64,000 nt of DNA. Source: JAVVHH01 sp964657565 (GTDB lineage Bacteria > Pseudomonadota > Alphaproteobacteria > Acetobacterales > Acetobacteraceae). The notes beneath the pieces are model-generated. The model ran no database searches, was not told the DNA's origin, and was given only the letters and a program-made list of their open reading frames with translations. Location of the stretch: NCBI GenBank assembly GCA_964657565.1, contig CAZZVQ010000013.1, positions 1-64,000 on the forward strand, written 5' to 3'. A program made the position numbers and the translations under genes. Below, in pieces: positions 42,820-51,858 of this stretch. The stretch's first letter is position 1. The number at the start of each line of letters is the position of its first letter.

Positions 42820-43803
42820 TCAATGAAGACGGGGCGTCTTGAGAATGCTGGCGCGGTCCGTGCTCGGGATCGTCACCGAGGTGTTGCGGTTGCCGCGCCC
42901 GAGGCTGACCTGCACCGAACAGCCGGCCGGCCCCGATGCCCACACCGCGCGCCACAGCCCCGCGAGATCCGGCACCTCGGCGCCGTTGACGGCCAGGATG
43001 CGGTCGCCGGTGCGAAGCCCGGCCTTGTCGGCAGGGCCATTATCGGCGAGGCCGCCCACGACGAGCGCCTCGTCATCCTCCATCGCGTAGAGGCCGAGCC
43101 ACGGCCGGGGCGGCCGATTGACCCGGCCGAACCGCATCAGGTCGTCCATGATCGGCAGCAGCAATTGGGTCGGGACGACCATGTTCATGTCTTGCCGCTT
43201 GGAGCCCTCGCCACCTTGCTGCAGCACCAGGCTGCCGATGCCGATCAGCGCGCCGGCATCGCTGAGCAAGGCGCCGCCGCCCCAGAACGGATGCGCCGGT
43301 AGGGTGAAGATGGCGTCGTCGAGCAGGTATTCCCAATAGCCGGCGAACTCCTGCCGGCCGGCGATCTTGGCCGCCACCGAGTGCCGCCGTCCGCCGGCGG
43401 CGGCGAAGACGACGGTGTCGCCGGGCCGGGCATGCGTGCTGTCGCCGAGCGGCACCGTCGGGATCTGCACCTGGCCGAGCGCCTGCACCAGGCCGAAGCC
43501 GGTCTCCTGGTCGTAGGCCAGCGCGTGACCGGCGACGCAGCCGCCATCATAGGTCGTCAGCCACAGCGTCTCCGCCTCGGTGATGAGGTAGCCGATGGTC
43601 AGGAAGAGGCCGGGCTGGATGTGAACGGCACTGCCGGCCCGCTCGGTCCCCAGCGTGCCCGCCGTGAAGGCATCCTCCGGCACGTGGGCGCGCAGCCCGA
43701 CCACGGCACGCAGCGCGTCTTCGAGGTCGAAGCTGTAATCAGCTGACTTCGGCTGCAGCGTGGTCGGGATGGGTGGGTCGGATTTGGCCATGTCGGCAGA
43801 CAC
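42820..43803 (-). CDS. HtrA-like S1C/PDZ protein with apparently lost catalytic triad
   Basis: 327 residues with the overall layout of a DegP/HtrA protease: an S1C-like beta-barrel domain (about 30-215) and one PDZ domain (about 230-315, PWLGLYAMEDDEALVVGGL, GPADKAGLRTGDRILAVNG). The catalytic positions appear replaced: the region expected as T-N-x-H-V reads FLTIGYLI, the DxALL strand reads GFGLVQAL, and GNSGGP reads FWGGGALLSDAG. There is no clear signal peptide. It probably binds peptides or acts as a scaffold rather than as a protease. Directly upstream of the penicillin acylase gene, 13 bp apart. Confidence 0.8.
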   Translation of the reverse strand: MSADMAKSDPPIPTTLQPKSADYSFDLEDALRAVVGLRAHVPEDAFTAGTLGTERAGSAVHIQPGLFLTIGYLITEAETLWLTTYDGGCVAGHALAYDQETGFGLVQALGQVQIPTVPLGDSTHARPGDTVVFAAAGGRRHSVAAKIAGRQEFAGYWEYLLDDAIFTLPAHPFWGGGALLSDAGALIGIGSLVLQQGGEGSKRQDMNMVVPTQLLLPIMDDLMRFGRVNRPPRPWLGLYAMEDDEALVVGGLADNGPADKAGLRTGDRILAVNGAEVPDLAGLWRAVWASGPAGCSVQVSLGRGNRNTSVTIPSTDRASILKTPRLH

Positions 43804-43837
43804 TACGAGCGAAAACTATGGCCGCGGAAGGGCGGTG

Positions 43838-45352
43838 TTATGACGCATAATTCACCATGATGGTCTTCTTGTGCATGAAGTGCTCGAGCATCGATTCGAG
43901 GCTGGCTTCCTTGCCCAACCCGCTGCTCTTGACGCCACCGTAGGACAGGTTGGCTTGCACGACGAGGTTCTGGTTGATCTGTACCAGCCCGGCCTCGAGA
44001 CGGTGGGCGAGGTCGAGCCCGAGCGTCAGATTGTTGGTCCAGAGCGAGGCGGCGAGGCCGTATTCGGTGCCGTTCGCGTCGGCGAGCACCTTCTCGGCAT
44101 CGTCGAACGGGAACACGACCGTGACGGGGCCGAAGATCTCCTCTTGGACGAGGCGGCTCTCGTTGGGAAGGTTGGTAAAGATGTAGGGGCGGATGAACAG
44201 GCCCTTCTTCAGGGCCGGGTCATCGGGCATCGCAGAACAGGCGCGGCCGGTCGCGCCCGAGGTGGCGAGGCCCTCGTCGATGAACGTCTTCACCTTCTGG
44301 AACTGGTCGTCGCTGATGATGGTGCCGATGTCGGTCTTCTCGTCGAGCGGGTCGCCCATCACCATGGCGTCGACCTTGGCCGCGACGGCGTCGACGAACT
44401 TGTCGAAGATCGGGCGCTCCACATAGATGCGGCTGGCGGCGGTACAGCTCTGGCCCTGGCGGGTGAAGCGCATCGACGTGACGGCGCCCATGACGGTCTT
44501 CTCGAAGTCGCAATCGGCGAACACGATCATCGGGCTCTTGCCGCCCAACTCGAGCGTCACCGGCACCAGCTTCTCGGCAGCGCCCTTGGCGATGATGCGG
44601 CCGACCTCGACGGAGCCGGTGAACGTCACCTTCTTGACCTTCGGATGCTGCACCAGCGGCCCGCCGCATTCGGGGCCGAAGCCGGACAGCATGTTGAAGC
44701 AGCCCGGCGGCAGGATGCGGTTGAGCAGCTCGCAGATGCGCAGCACCGTCAGCGGCGCCTCTTCGGCGGATTTCACCACGACGGTGTTGCCGGCCACGAG
44801 CGCGGGGGCGACCTTCAACGCCATCAGCAGCATCGGCACGTTCCACGGAATGATCGCGCCGACCACGCCGAGCGGTTCGCGCACGGTGACGGAGAGCACG
44901 TTGGGGGCGAAGGGGACGCTCTCGCCCTTCAGCTCGCCGCCGAGGCCGCCGTAGAATTCGAAGATGTCGGCCACGACGCCGGCCTCGACGCGGCTCTCGG
45001 TGCGCAGCGCCTTGCCGGTCTCGAGCGCGATGAGGCGGGCGAGCTCTTCCTTGTGTTCGTTCAGCAGCGCCGCGCACTGGGCAACCATGGCGCCGCGCCT
45101 GCGGGACGGGACCTTGGCCCAGTCCTTTTGCGCGCGGTCGGCGGCTTGGACGGCGGCCTCGACGTCGGCGGCGTCACCCTCGGCGGCTTGGCCGATGGTT
45201 TCGCCCGTCGCCGGGTTGGTGACGTCGAAGCTCTTGCCCGCGCGGCCCGGCACGAAGCGGCCGCCGATGAAGTGCAACCCGGACAACGCCTTGGCGAGTG
45301 CCTTTTCGTCCATCGTCGGTTCGGCTGGCGTGCGATGCGGTGAGTCGAGCAT
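43838..45352 (-). CDS. aldehyde dehydrogenase family protein
   Basis: NAD(P)-dependent oxidation of an aldehyde to its acid; 504 residues, normal length. Conserved motifs are IIPWNVPMLLMALKVAPAL, FTGSVEVGRIIAKGAAEKL, the catalytic Glu in LELGGKSP, the catalytic Cys in RQGQSCTAASRIYV, and EEIFGPVTVVFPF. The substrate is not evident. The ATG at 45352 is preferred because GGGAGG lies 8 nt upstream; MDEKAL at 45313 is an alternative. Divergent from the CoA-transferase gene by 92 bp, possibly sharing control. Confidence 0.93.
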   Translation of the reverse strand: MLDSPHRTPAEPTMDEKALAKALSGLHFIGGRFVPGRAGKSFDVTNPATGETIGQAAEGDAADVEAAVQAADRAQKDWAKVPSRRRGAMVAQCAALLNEHKEELARLIALETGKALRTESRVEAGVVADIFEFYGGLGGELKGESVPFAPNVLSVTVREPLGVVGAIIPWNVPMLLMALKVAPALVAGNTVVVKSAEEAPLTVLRICELLNRILPPGCFNMLSGFGPECGGPLVQHPKVKKVTFTGSVEVGRIIAKGAAEKLVPVTLELGGKSPMIVFADCDFEKTVMGAVTSMRFTRQGQSCTAASRIYVERPIFDKFVDAVAAKVDAMVMGDPLDEKTDIGTIISDDQFQKVKTFIDEGLATSGATGRACSAMPDDPALKKGLFIRPYIFTNLPNESRLVQEEIFGPVTVVFPFDDAEKVLADANGTEYGLAASLWTNNLTLGLDLAHRLEAGLVQINQNLVVQANLSYGGVKSSGLGKEASLESMLEHFMHKKTIMVNYAS

Positions 45353-45444
45353 CCGAATTGCCTCCCTGTGCGGCTCGGTCTAGGTCTGTTGGCCTTTAAT
45401 GGGCCGATCGCCGGGTCCGGACAAGGTGGGGGAAGCAAGCGACG

Positions 45445-46653
45445 ATGAGCGAGAGAAGCGGGCCGTTGAAGGGCCTCACCGTGTTCGACCTGACCCGCGT
45501 CCTGGCCGGCCCGACCTGCGTGCAGATGCTGGCCGACATGGGCGCCGACGTGATCAAGGTGGAGAAGCCCGGCAGCGGCGACGATACGCGCGGGTTCGCG
45601 CCGCCGTTCATGCCGGGCACGAACGAAAGCGCCTACTTCGTTGGCGTGAATAGGAACAAGCGCTCCGTGACGCTGGACATCGCCAAGCCCGAGGGGCAGG
45701 CGATCGCGCACGAGCTGGTCAAGCAGTGCGACATCCTGGTCGAGAACTTCAAGGTGGGCACGCTCACGCGGTATGGCCTCGGCTATGAGCAGCTGCATGC
45801 GGCGCAGCCCGGACTGATCTACTGCAGCATCACCGGGTTCGGGCAGACCGGGCCGTATGCGCCGCGACCGGGCTATGATGGGCTGGTGCAGGCGATGGGC
45901 GGGGTGATGAGCCTGACCGGCGAGCCGGAGGGGCTGCCGATGAAGGTGGGGGTGCCGGTCGCGGATGTATTCGCTGGGCTGTATGGCTGCATCGGCATCC
46001 TGGCGGCGCTTCGACACAAGGAGGCGACCGGGCTGGGGCAGCAGATCGACATCGGCATGCTGGACACGCATGTGGCGTGGCTGGCCAACCAGGGGATGAA
46101 CTATCTCGCCACCGGGCAGAGCCCGCCACGGCTGGGGAACGACCATCCCAACATCGTGCCGTATCAGGTGTTCCCGACCGCGGACGGGCACATCGTGCTG
46201 TCGATCGGCAACGATCCGACGTTTGCCCGGTTCTGTAAGGGGTTCGGGCTCGATCTTCTGTTGAAAGATGAGCGTTTTGCGACCAATGCCGCGCGGGTGG
46301 CGAACCGGAAGCTGGTCACCGACACGCTGACCCCGGTAATGCAGGGGCAAACCACGGATTGGTGGGTCGAGCGGCTGGAAACGGCCAAGATCGGGTGTGG
46401 GCCGATCAACACGTTGGAGAAGGTGTTCGCCGATCCGCATGTGCAGGCGCGCGGCGTGGTCGTCGACATGCCGCACCCGGCGTCGCCGGACGGGGTGAAA
46501 GTGATCGCCAACCCGGTCCGCCTGTCGGAGACGCCGCCGGACTACCACCTGCCGCCGCCGCTGCTGGGCGAGCATACGGATAGCGTGCTGGGCGAGCGGC
46601 TCGGCTTCTCGGCGGAGCGGCTGGCCGACCTGCGGGAGGCCGGGGTGATCTGA
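45445..46653 (+). CDS. class III CoA-transferase (CaiB/BaiF/Frc family)
   Basis: 402-residue CoA-transferase that moves CoA between carboxylic acids. N-terminal LKGLTVFDLTRVLAGPTCVQ, GADVIKVEKPGSGDDTR, NRNKRSVTLDIAKPEGQ and DILVENFKVGTLTRYGL are family signatures; the catalytic Asp is in QQIDIGMLDTHVAWLAN. C-terminal GVVVDMPHP and LGEHTDSVLGERLGFS are also typical. The substrate is unknown. The next gene's ATG overlaps its stop (TGATG). Confidence 0.94.
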   Translation: MSERSGPLKGLTVFDLTRVLAGPTCVQMLADMGADVIKVEKPGSGDDTRGFAPPFMPGTNESAYFVGVNRNKRSVTLDIAKPEGQAIAHELVKQCDILVENFKVGTLTRYGLGYEQLHAAQPGLIYCSITGFGQTGPYAPRPGYDGLVQAMGGVMSLTGEPEGLPMKVGVPVADVFAGLYGCIGILAALRHKEATGLGQQIDIGMLDTHVAWLANQGMNYLATGQSPPRLGNDHPNIVPYQVFPTADGHIVLSIGNDPTFARFCKGFGLDLLLKDERFATNAARVANRKLVTDTLTPVMQGQTTDWWVERLETAKIGCGPINTLEKVFADPHVQARGVVVDMPHPASPDGVKVIANPVRLSETPPDYHLPPPLLGEHTDSVLGERLGFSAERLADLREAGVI

Positions 46654-47483
46654 TGCGGCGTCTCGTGCTCGCCCTCGCGCTGGCCGTCAACGCTTGTTCC
46701 GGGGCTTGTGCCGGGCCGTCGCGGGGGCAGGTCGTGGTCGGGCAACAGCCGGGCGCGGAGACGGTCGCCATTCCGGCGGGCGACGTGACGCTGCGGGCGC
46801 AGTTCGTGCAGCCGGCCGGCGCCCCGAAAGCTCCGTCCGTGATCGCGCTGCACGGCTGTGGCGGACCGTGGCCAACCCGTGATCGGCAATGGGAGCGCCT
46901 GCTGAGCGAGGCCGGACACCAGGCGCTGTTTCCCGACAGCTTCGGCTCGCGAGGGCTGGGCTCGCAGTGCAAGGTGAGCCAGCGGACGGTGTCGCCGAAC
47001 CGGGAGCGCCGGGCGGACGCGGTGGCGGCGATCGACTGGCTCACTGCCCAGCCGGCGACGCCGGCGGGTGGCGTGGTGGTGATGGGGTGGTCCAACGGCG
47101 GCTCGACGGTGCTCGCTACCGCGGCCGAAGGCGTGACCCGGCCCGGCAGCGTGCGCGGGTTCATCGCCCTCTACCCGGGCTGCAGCCCCTATGCGCGCCG
47201 GGCGAGCTGGGCGCCGGCTGCGCCACTCCTCATATTGATGGGCGACACCGATGATTGGACCCCGGCCGCGCCCTGCCGGGCGCTGGCGGCGCGGTTCCCG
47301 GACCGCATCACGCTCGTGACGTATCCGGACACCTACCACGATTTCGACGTGCCGGGGCATCCGGTTCGGGTGCGCAAGGGCCTGGCCTATACGGCCGGCG
47401 GCAGCGGCGAGGCTCATACCGGCACGAACGAAACGTCCCGCGCCGATGCGATTGCCCGGGTGCTGGCGTTTCTGCAGCGTTAG
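46653..47483 (+). CDS. secreted alpha/beta hydrolase, dienelactone-hydrolase-like
   Basis: 276 residues. The N-terminus (MRRLVLALALAVNACSGACAG) is a signal peptide, possibly a lipoprotein. The hydrolase core has VIALHGCGGPW (oxyanion), nucleophile elbow VMGWSNGGSTV (Ser about residue 150), an acid residue in LMGDTDDWTPA, and the His in YPDTYHDFDVPGHP. The DLH-like layout fits; substrate unknown. Translationally coupled to the CoA-transferase. Confidence 0.85.
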   Translation: MRRLVLALALAVNACSGACAGPSRGQVVVGQQPGAETVAIPAGDVTLRAQFVQPAGAPKAPSVIALHGCGGPWPTRDRQWERLLSEAGHQALFPDSFGSRGLGSQCKVSQRTVSPNRERRADAVAAIDWLTAQPATPAGGVVVMGWSNGGSTVLATAAEGVTRPGSVRGFIALYPGCSPYARRASWAPAAPLLILMGDTDDWTPAAPCRALAARFPDRITLVTYPDTYHDFDVPGHPVRVRKGLAYTAGGSGEAHTGTNETSRADAIARVLAFLQR

Positions 47484-48160
47484 CGCGACTCGTCGAACAC
47501 GAAGATGCGGGGTGGCCCGGGCTGCAGCATGTCCGGCGTGAGCTCCATCGTGGAGCCGCCGACGCGGGTGATGCGGTCCGGCGGGATGCGGGCGAGGAAG
47601 CGGTCGACGGGTTCGATCTTGAGCACGCCCTTGGGGCTGAAATAGTGCATCGGGATCACCGCCTTGGGCCCGATCGCCGCGATGGCGTGGTCCAGGTCGT
47701 CCAGCGCGATGGTGGCGTGCTCGCCGGTCAGCGCCAGCATGAGGTCGACCTTGCCGCGGAGGTCGTCGAGTTGGGCCGGGTCGACGGGGTTGCCGATGTC
47801 GCCCATGTGCAGGACGCTGATGTGGCCGAGCTCGAAGAGATAGAGTGCGTTGGCGTCGGGGTCGCGGCCGAAATCGAAGGTCTTGCTCTCGTAGGCCGGG
47901 AAGGAGCGGATCGGCACGCCGCACGCCTCGGTGCCCTCGGGCGGCAGTTCGAGCGCGTTGACGACCACCGGCGCGCCGCGGACGTGGCTGGGGTCGGAAT
48001 GAAACCGGTCGGTGGCGGAGCTCATGATGACGAGGTCGGCGGGCTCGTCGATCGGGTCGAAGCCGGATCCGTTCGGGCCCGGGGTGTAGGGGTCGGTGAC
48101 GACCGCCGTGCCGTTGGCTTCGAAGCGGAAGCTGGCATGGGCGTAGAAGGTGATCTTCAT
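47480..48160 (-). CDS. MBL-fold hydrolase-like protein (UlaG/UPF0173-like), divergent metal site
   Basis: 226 residues resembling small metallo-beta-lactamase-fold proteins: MKITFYAHASFRFEANGTAVVTD at the start, SVLHMGDIGNPVD in the middle, and AVIPMHYFSPKG near the end. The classical HxHxDH motif is replaced by SSATDRFHSDPSHV, so the metal centre is incomplete or altered. Convergent with the hydrolase gene (4-bp overlap) and divergent from glyA. Confidence 0.75.
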   Translation of the reverse strand: MKITFYAHASFRFEANGTAVVTDPYTPGPNGSGFDPIDEPADLVIMSSATDRFHSDPSHVRGAPVVVNALELPPEGTEACGVPIRSFPAYESKTFDFGRDPDANALYLFELGHISVLHMGDIGNPVDPAQLDDLRGKVDLMLALTGEHATIALDDLDHAIAAIGPKAVIPMHYFSPKGVLKIEPVDRFLARIPPDRITRVGGSTMELTPDMLQPGPPRIFVFDESR

Positions 48161-48259
48161 GGGGCGATGCCTCCCGAGCTAGAAGTAGGCGCGGATCAGC
48201 CATTCATCGCGGTTTCCGCAACTCTATGATACGCACGTGTCGCTTTTGCGAGGACCCCC

Positions 48260-49573
48260 ATGAACGAGCAGACCGCCTCCTCCAGCCTTGCCCGCTTCTT
48301 CGCCGCACCGCTTGCCGATACCGACCCGGCGCTCGCAGCCGCGATCCAGGGTGAGTTGCACCGCCAGCAGGACGGGATCGAATTGATCGCCAGCGAGAAC
48401 ATCGTCTCGGCCGCCGTGCTCGAGGCGCAGGGATCGGTGCTGACCAACAAATACGCCGAGGGCTATCCCGGGCGGCGCTACTACGGCGGTTGCGCCGAGG
48501 TGGACGTGGCCGAAACGCTGGCGATCGATCGCGCCAAGCAGCTGTTCGGCTGCGACTACGCCAACGTGCAGCCGCACTCGGGCGCGCAGGCGAACCAGGC
48601 GGTGTTCCTGGCGCTGGTCAAGCCCGGCGACACCATCCTGGGCATGAGCCTGGCGGCCGGCGGGCATCTGACGCACGGCGCGGCGCCGAACCTGTCGGGC
48701 AAGTGGTTCAACGCGATCCAGTATGGCGTGCGGGCGGATGACGGGCTGCTGGATTACGATCAGCTCGAGAGCCTGGCGCGCGAGCACAAGCCGAAGCTGA
48801 TCATCGCCGGCGGGTCCGCGTATCCGCGGGTGATCGACTTCGCGCGGTTCCGCCGCATCGCCGACGAGGTCGGGGCGTTCTTCATGGTGGACATGGCCCA
48901 TTTTGCCGGATTGGTTGCGGCTGGGGTCTACCCGTCGCCGCTGCCGCACGCGCACGTGGTGACCACGACCACGCACAAGACGCTGCGCGGTCCGCGCGGC
49001 GGCATGATCCTCAGCAACGACCTGGATCTGGGCAAGAAATTCAACTCGGCCGTGTTCCCCGGCCTGCAGGGCGGCCCGCTGATGCATGTGATCGCCGGCA
49101 AGGCGGTGGCGTTCGGCGAGGCGCTGCGGCCCGAGTTCCGGACCTATGCGCGCGCCGTGGTCGACAATGCGCAGGCGCTGGCGGCGACGCTGGTCGAGCA
49201 GGGCTGCGCGATCGTGACCGGCGGGACCGACAGCCATCTGATGCTGGTGGACCTGCGGCCGAAGCGCACCACGGGCAAGGCCGCCGAGGCCAGCCTGGAC
49301 CGGGCGCACATGACGGCCAACAAGAACGCCATCCCGTTCGACCCGGAGAAGCCGGCGATCACGTCGGGCATCCGCTTGGGCAGCCCGGCGGCGACCAGCC
49401 GCGGCTTCGGGGTGACGGAGTTCCAGGAGGTCGGCCGCATGATCGGCGAGGTGCTGGACGGCCTGGCGCGCTCGAACGGCAACGGGAACGAGGATGTCGA
49501 GCAGGCGGTCAAGGCGCGGGTGCAAGCGATGTGCGCGCGGTTTCCGATCTACGGGAGCGGGATGGGCCGCTGA
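48260..49573 (+). CDS. glyA: serine hydroxymethyltransferase
   Basis: PLP enzyme interconverting serine and glycine with THF, the main source of one-carbon units. 437 residues. IELIASENIVSAAVLEAQGS, NKYAEGYPGRRYYGGCAEVD, the PLP-lysine segment TTTTHKTLRGPRGGM and HMTANKNAIPFDPEKP identify it firmly. GAGGA lies 8 nt upstream of the ATG. Head of the glyA-nrdR-rib block. Confidence 0.98.
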   Translation: MNEQTASSSLARFFAAPLADTDPALAAAIQGELHRQQDGIELIASENIVSAAVLEAQGSVLTNKYAEGYPGRRYYGGCAEVDVAETLAIDRAKQLFGCDYANVQPHSGAQANQAVFLALVKPGDTILGMSLAAGGHLTHGAAPNLSGKWFNAIQYGVRADDGLLDYDQLESLAREHKPKLIIAGGSAYPRVIDFARFRRIADEVGAFFMVDMAHFAGLVAAGVYPSPLPHAHVVTTTTHKTLRGPRGGMILSNDLDLGKKFNSAVFPGLQGGPLMHVIAGKAVAFGEALRPEFRTYARAVVDNAQALAATLVEQGCAIVTGGTDSHLMLVDLRPKRTTGKAAEASLDRAHMTANKNAIPFDPEKPAITSGIRLGSPAATSRGFGVTEFQEVGRMIGEVLDGLARSNGNGNEDVEQAVKARVQAMCARFPIYGSGMGR

Positions 49574-49594
49574 TTCCGACCGCCCGCGATAGAG

Positions 49595-49665
49595 CCCTCT
49601 CCCTCCGGGAGAGGGTTGGGTGAGGGCGGTCCAGCCTGAACGAACCCTCTCCCGGAGGGAGAGGG
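49595..49665. repeat. paired hairpin repeats between glyA and nrdR
   Basis: Two hairpins, each with arms CCCTCTCCC and GGGAGAGGG around a 3-nt loop (49595-49615, loop TCC; 49645-49665, loop GGA). Because the loops are complementary, the whole 71-bp region can also fold as one large hairpin. The same unit recurs at 54898-54918. Dispersed REP-like element; may end or attenuate the glyA transcript. Confidence 0.75.
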
Positions 49666-49688
49666 AGCAGAAGAGGGCAGACGGCTGA

Positions 49689-50144
49689 ATGCGCTGCCCG
49701 TTTTGCGGACATGACGATACGCAGGTGAAGGACAGCCGGCCCGCCGATGACAACGCGGCGATCCGGCGGCGGCGGTCGTGTGGCAATTGCGGGCAGCGGT
49801 TTACCACCATCGAGCGGGTGCAGCTGCGGGAACTGACGGTGGCCAAGGCCGATGGCCGGCGGGTGCCGTTCGATCGCGACAAGCTCGCGCGCTCCGTGCG
49901 CATCGCGCTTCGCAAGCGGCCGGTCGAGGAGGAGCGGATCGAGCGGATCGTCAACGGCATCGTGCGCCAGCTCGAATCGTCCGGCGACAACGAGATCCCG
50001 AGCCACCAGATCGGCGAACTGGTGATGGAGACGCTCAAGACGGTCGACGCGGTCGCCTATGTCCGCTTCGCCAGCGTGTATCGCGACTTCCGCGAGGCGC
50101 GCGATTTCGAGGCCTTCCTGGGCTCGCTCGACCCGCCTACATAA
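49689..50144 (+). CDS. nrdR: transcriptional repressor NrdR
   Basis: ATP/dATP-sensing repressor of ribonucleotide reductase genes, 151 residues. N-terminal zinc ribbon MRCPFCGHDDTQVKDSR...RRRSCGNCGQRFTTIERV with four Cys, followed by an ATP-cone domain (VPFDRDKLARSVRIALRKRP). Between glyA and ribD, the standard alphaproteobacterial position. Confidence 0.97.
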   Translation: MRCPFCGHDDTQVKDSRPADDNAAIRRRRSCGNCGQRFTTIERVQLRELTVAKADGRRVPFDRDKLARSVRIALRKRPVEEERIERIVNGIVRQLESSGDNEIPSHQIGELVMETLKTVDAVAYVRFASVYRDFREARDFEAFLGSLDPPT

Positions 50145-50150
50145 ACGCCG

Positions 50151-51242
50151 ATGGACGATCACGAGCACATGCGGGCGGCGCTCGCGCTGGCCCGGCGTGG
50201 CCTGGGCAGCACGTGGCCGAACCCGTCGGTCGGCTGCGTGCTGGTGCGCGATGGCCGGGTCGTAGGCCGCGGGACGACGGCGCCGGGCGGGCGGCCGCAT
50301 GCGGAGCGGATGGCGCTCGATATGGCGGGCGAGGCCGCGCGGGGAGCGACGGCGTACGTGACGCTGGAGCCCTGTTCGCATCACGGCAAGACGCCGCCCT
50401 GTGCGGACGCGCTGATCGCGGCGGGGGTGAGCCGGGTCGTGGTGGCGTGCGGCGATCCGTATCCGGCGGTGAACGGGCAGGGGATCGCGCGGCTGCGTGC
50501 GGCGGGGATCGAGGTCGTGACCGGCGTGCTCGAAGCCGAGGCGCTGGAGCTGCAGCAGGGGTTTCTGACCCGCGTCGCGCTCGGCCGGCCGGCGGTGACG
50601 CTGAAGCTGGCCAGCACGCTCGACGGCCGGATCGCGACCCGCACCGGCGAGAGTCAGTGGATCACCGGCGCCCCGGCCCGCCGCGCGGCGCATGCGCTGC
50701 GGGCGGAACACGATGCGGTGATGGCCGGCGCCGGCACGATCCAGAGCGACGACCCCGAGCTGACCTGCCGCATTCCCGGGTTCCGCCGCGGGACAGATCT
50801 GCGCGTCGTCGCCGACACGCATCTGCGCACGCGACTGCTGTCACGGGTGATCGCCTCGGCCGGCACGGTGCCGACCTGGTTCCTGCATGGACCCGGCGCC
50901 GACCGCGACCGGGCTGCGGCCTTCCGCGAGGCCGGCGCGACGTTGATCGCGGTGCCGGCGGCCGAGCCGGGGATCGATCTGGCCGCCGCCTTGCTCGAAC
51001 TGGGGCGGGCCGGACTGACGCGGGTGCTGGTCGAAGGCGGGGCCATGATTGCCGCCTCGCTACTGCGGGCCGGGCTGGTCGATCGGCTGGCCTGGTTCCA
51101 TGCGCCGTCCGTCATGGGCGGCGACGGATTACCAGCCGCGGCGGCGTTCGGGACCGTCGCGCTGGAGACGATGCCGCGCTTCGCCCGGACCGCGCGGCAC
51201 GCGCTGGGCGACGATATGCTGACGCTTTATTCGAGGATCTGA
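50151..51242 (+). CDS. ribD: bifunctional riboflavin deaminase/reductase RibD
   Basis: Second and third steps of riboflavin synthesis. 363 residues. The deaminase domain (1-145) has the zinc motifs PHAERMAL and EPCSHHGKTPPCADALI; the reductase domain (about 150-363) has VTLKLASTLDGRIATRTGESQWITG and VLVEGGAMIAASLL. Starts 6 nt after nrdR and ends 1 nt before ribE. No FMN riboswitch is visible ahead of it. Confidence 0.97.
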   Translation: MDDHEHMRAALALARRGLGSTWPNPSVGCVLVRDGRVVGRGTTAPGGRPHAERMALDMAGEAARGATAYVTLEPCSHHGKTPPCADALIAAGVSRVVVACGDPYPAVNGQGIARLRAAGIEVVTGVLEAEALELQQGFLTRVALGRPAVTLKLASTLDGRIATRTGESQWITGAPARRAAHALRAEHDAVMAGAGTIQSDDPELTCRIPGFRRGTDLRVVADTHLRTRLLSRVIASAGTVPTWFLHGPGADRDRAAAFREAGATLIAVPAAEPGIDLAAALLELGRAGLTRVLVEGGAMIAASLLRAGLVDRLAWFHAPSVMGGDGLPAAAAFGTVALETMPRFARTARHALGDDMLTLYSRI

Positions 51243-51243
51243 G

Positions 51244-51858
51244 ATGTTCACCGGGATCATCACCGCCCGCGGCACCGTCCGCAGACTGACGCCGCTGGGC
51301 GGATCGGCCGACATGCGGCTCATCATCGAGACGCCCTGGCCGGATGCGGCCTCGATCCCGATCGGGGCGTCGATCGCCTGCGCGGGCTGTTGCCTGACGG
51401 CGGTGGAGGTCGGGGCCGATTGGTTCGCGGTGGAGGTGTCGGGGGAAACCCTGTCCAAGACTGGGCTGGGGGGCTGGGTCGAGGGCAGCCGGATGAACCT
51501 CGAGCGCTCGCTCAAGGTGGGCGACGAGTTGGGCGGGCATTTCGTGTCGGGCCATGTCGATGGGCAGGGCAAGGTGCTCGCGGTCGTGCCGGAGGCCGGG
51601 TCGCATCGGGTGACGGTCGAGGTCCCGCAGGAGCTGGCACGGTTCATCGCGCCGAAGGGGAGCGTGGCCGTGGACGGGGTGTCGCTGACGGTCAATGAAG
51701 TAAGGGGCAACGAGGTCTCGGGCGCGACGTTCGGGGTCAACATCATCCCGCATACCTGGTCGGAAACCACGCTCGGAGGCTTGCGGCCGGGCGATGCGGT
51801 GCATATCGAGATCGACATGCTCGCCCGCTACGTGGCACGAGCTTCAGGGGTCCCATGA
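51244..51858 (+). CDS. ribE: riboflavin synthase alpha subunit
   Basis: Dismutation of two lumazine molecules to riboflavin. 204 residues made of two similar barrels; starts MFTGIITARGTV, with NLERSLKVGDELGGHFVSGHVDG and VSLTVNEV, the family signatures. Stop overlaps the next gene by 4 nt (ATGA). Confidence 0.97.
   Translation: MFTGIITARGTVRRLTPLGGSADMRLIIETPWPDAASIPIGASIACAGCCLTAVEVGADWFAVEVSGETLSKTGLGGWVEGSRMNLERSLKVGDELGGHFVSGHVDGQGKVLAVVPEAGSHRVTVEVPQELARFIAPKGSVAVDGVSLTVNEVRGNEVSGATFGVNIIPHTWSETTLGGLRPGDAVHIEIDMLARYVARASGVP

Noticed and set aside
50000..50160. FMN riboswitch before ribD
   Set aside because: ribD starts 6 nt after nrdR, leaving no room for the aptamer, and no conserved RFN-box text was seen.
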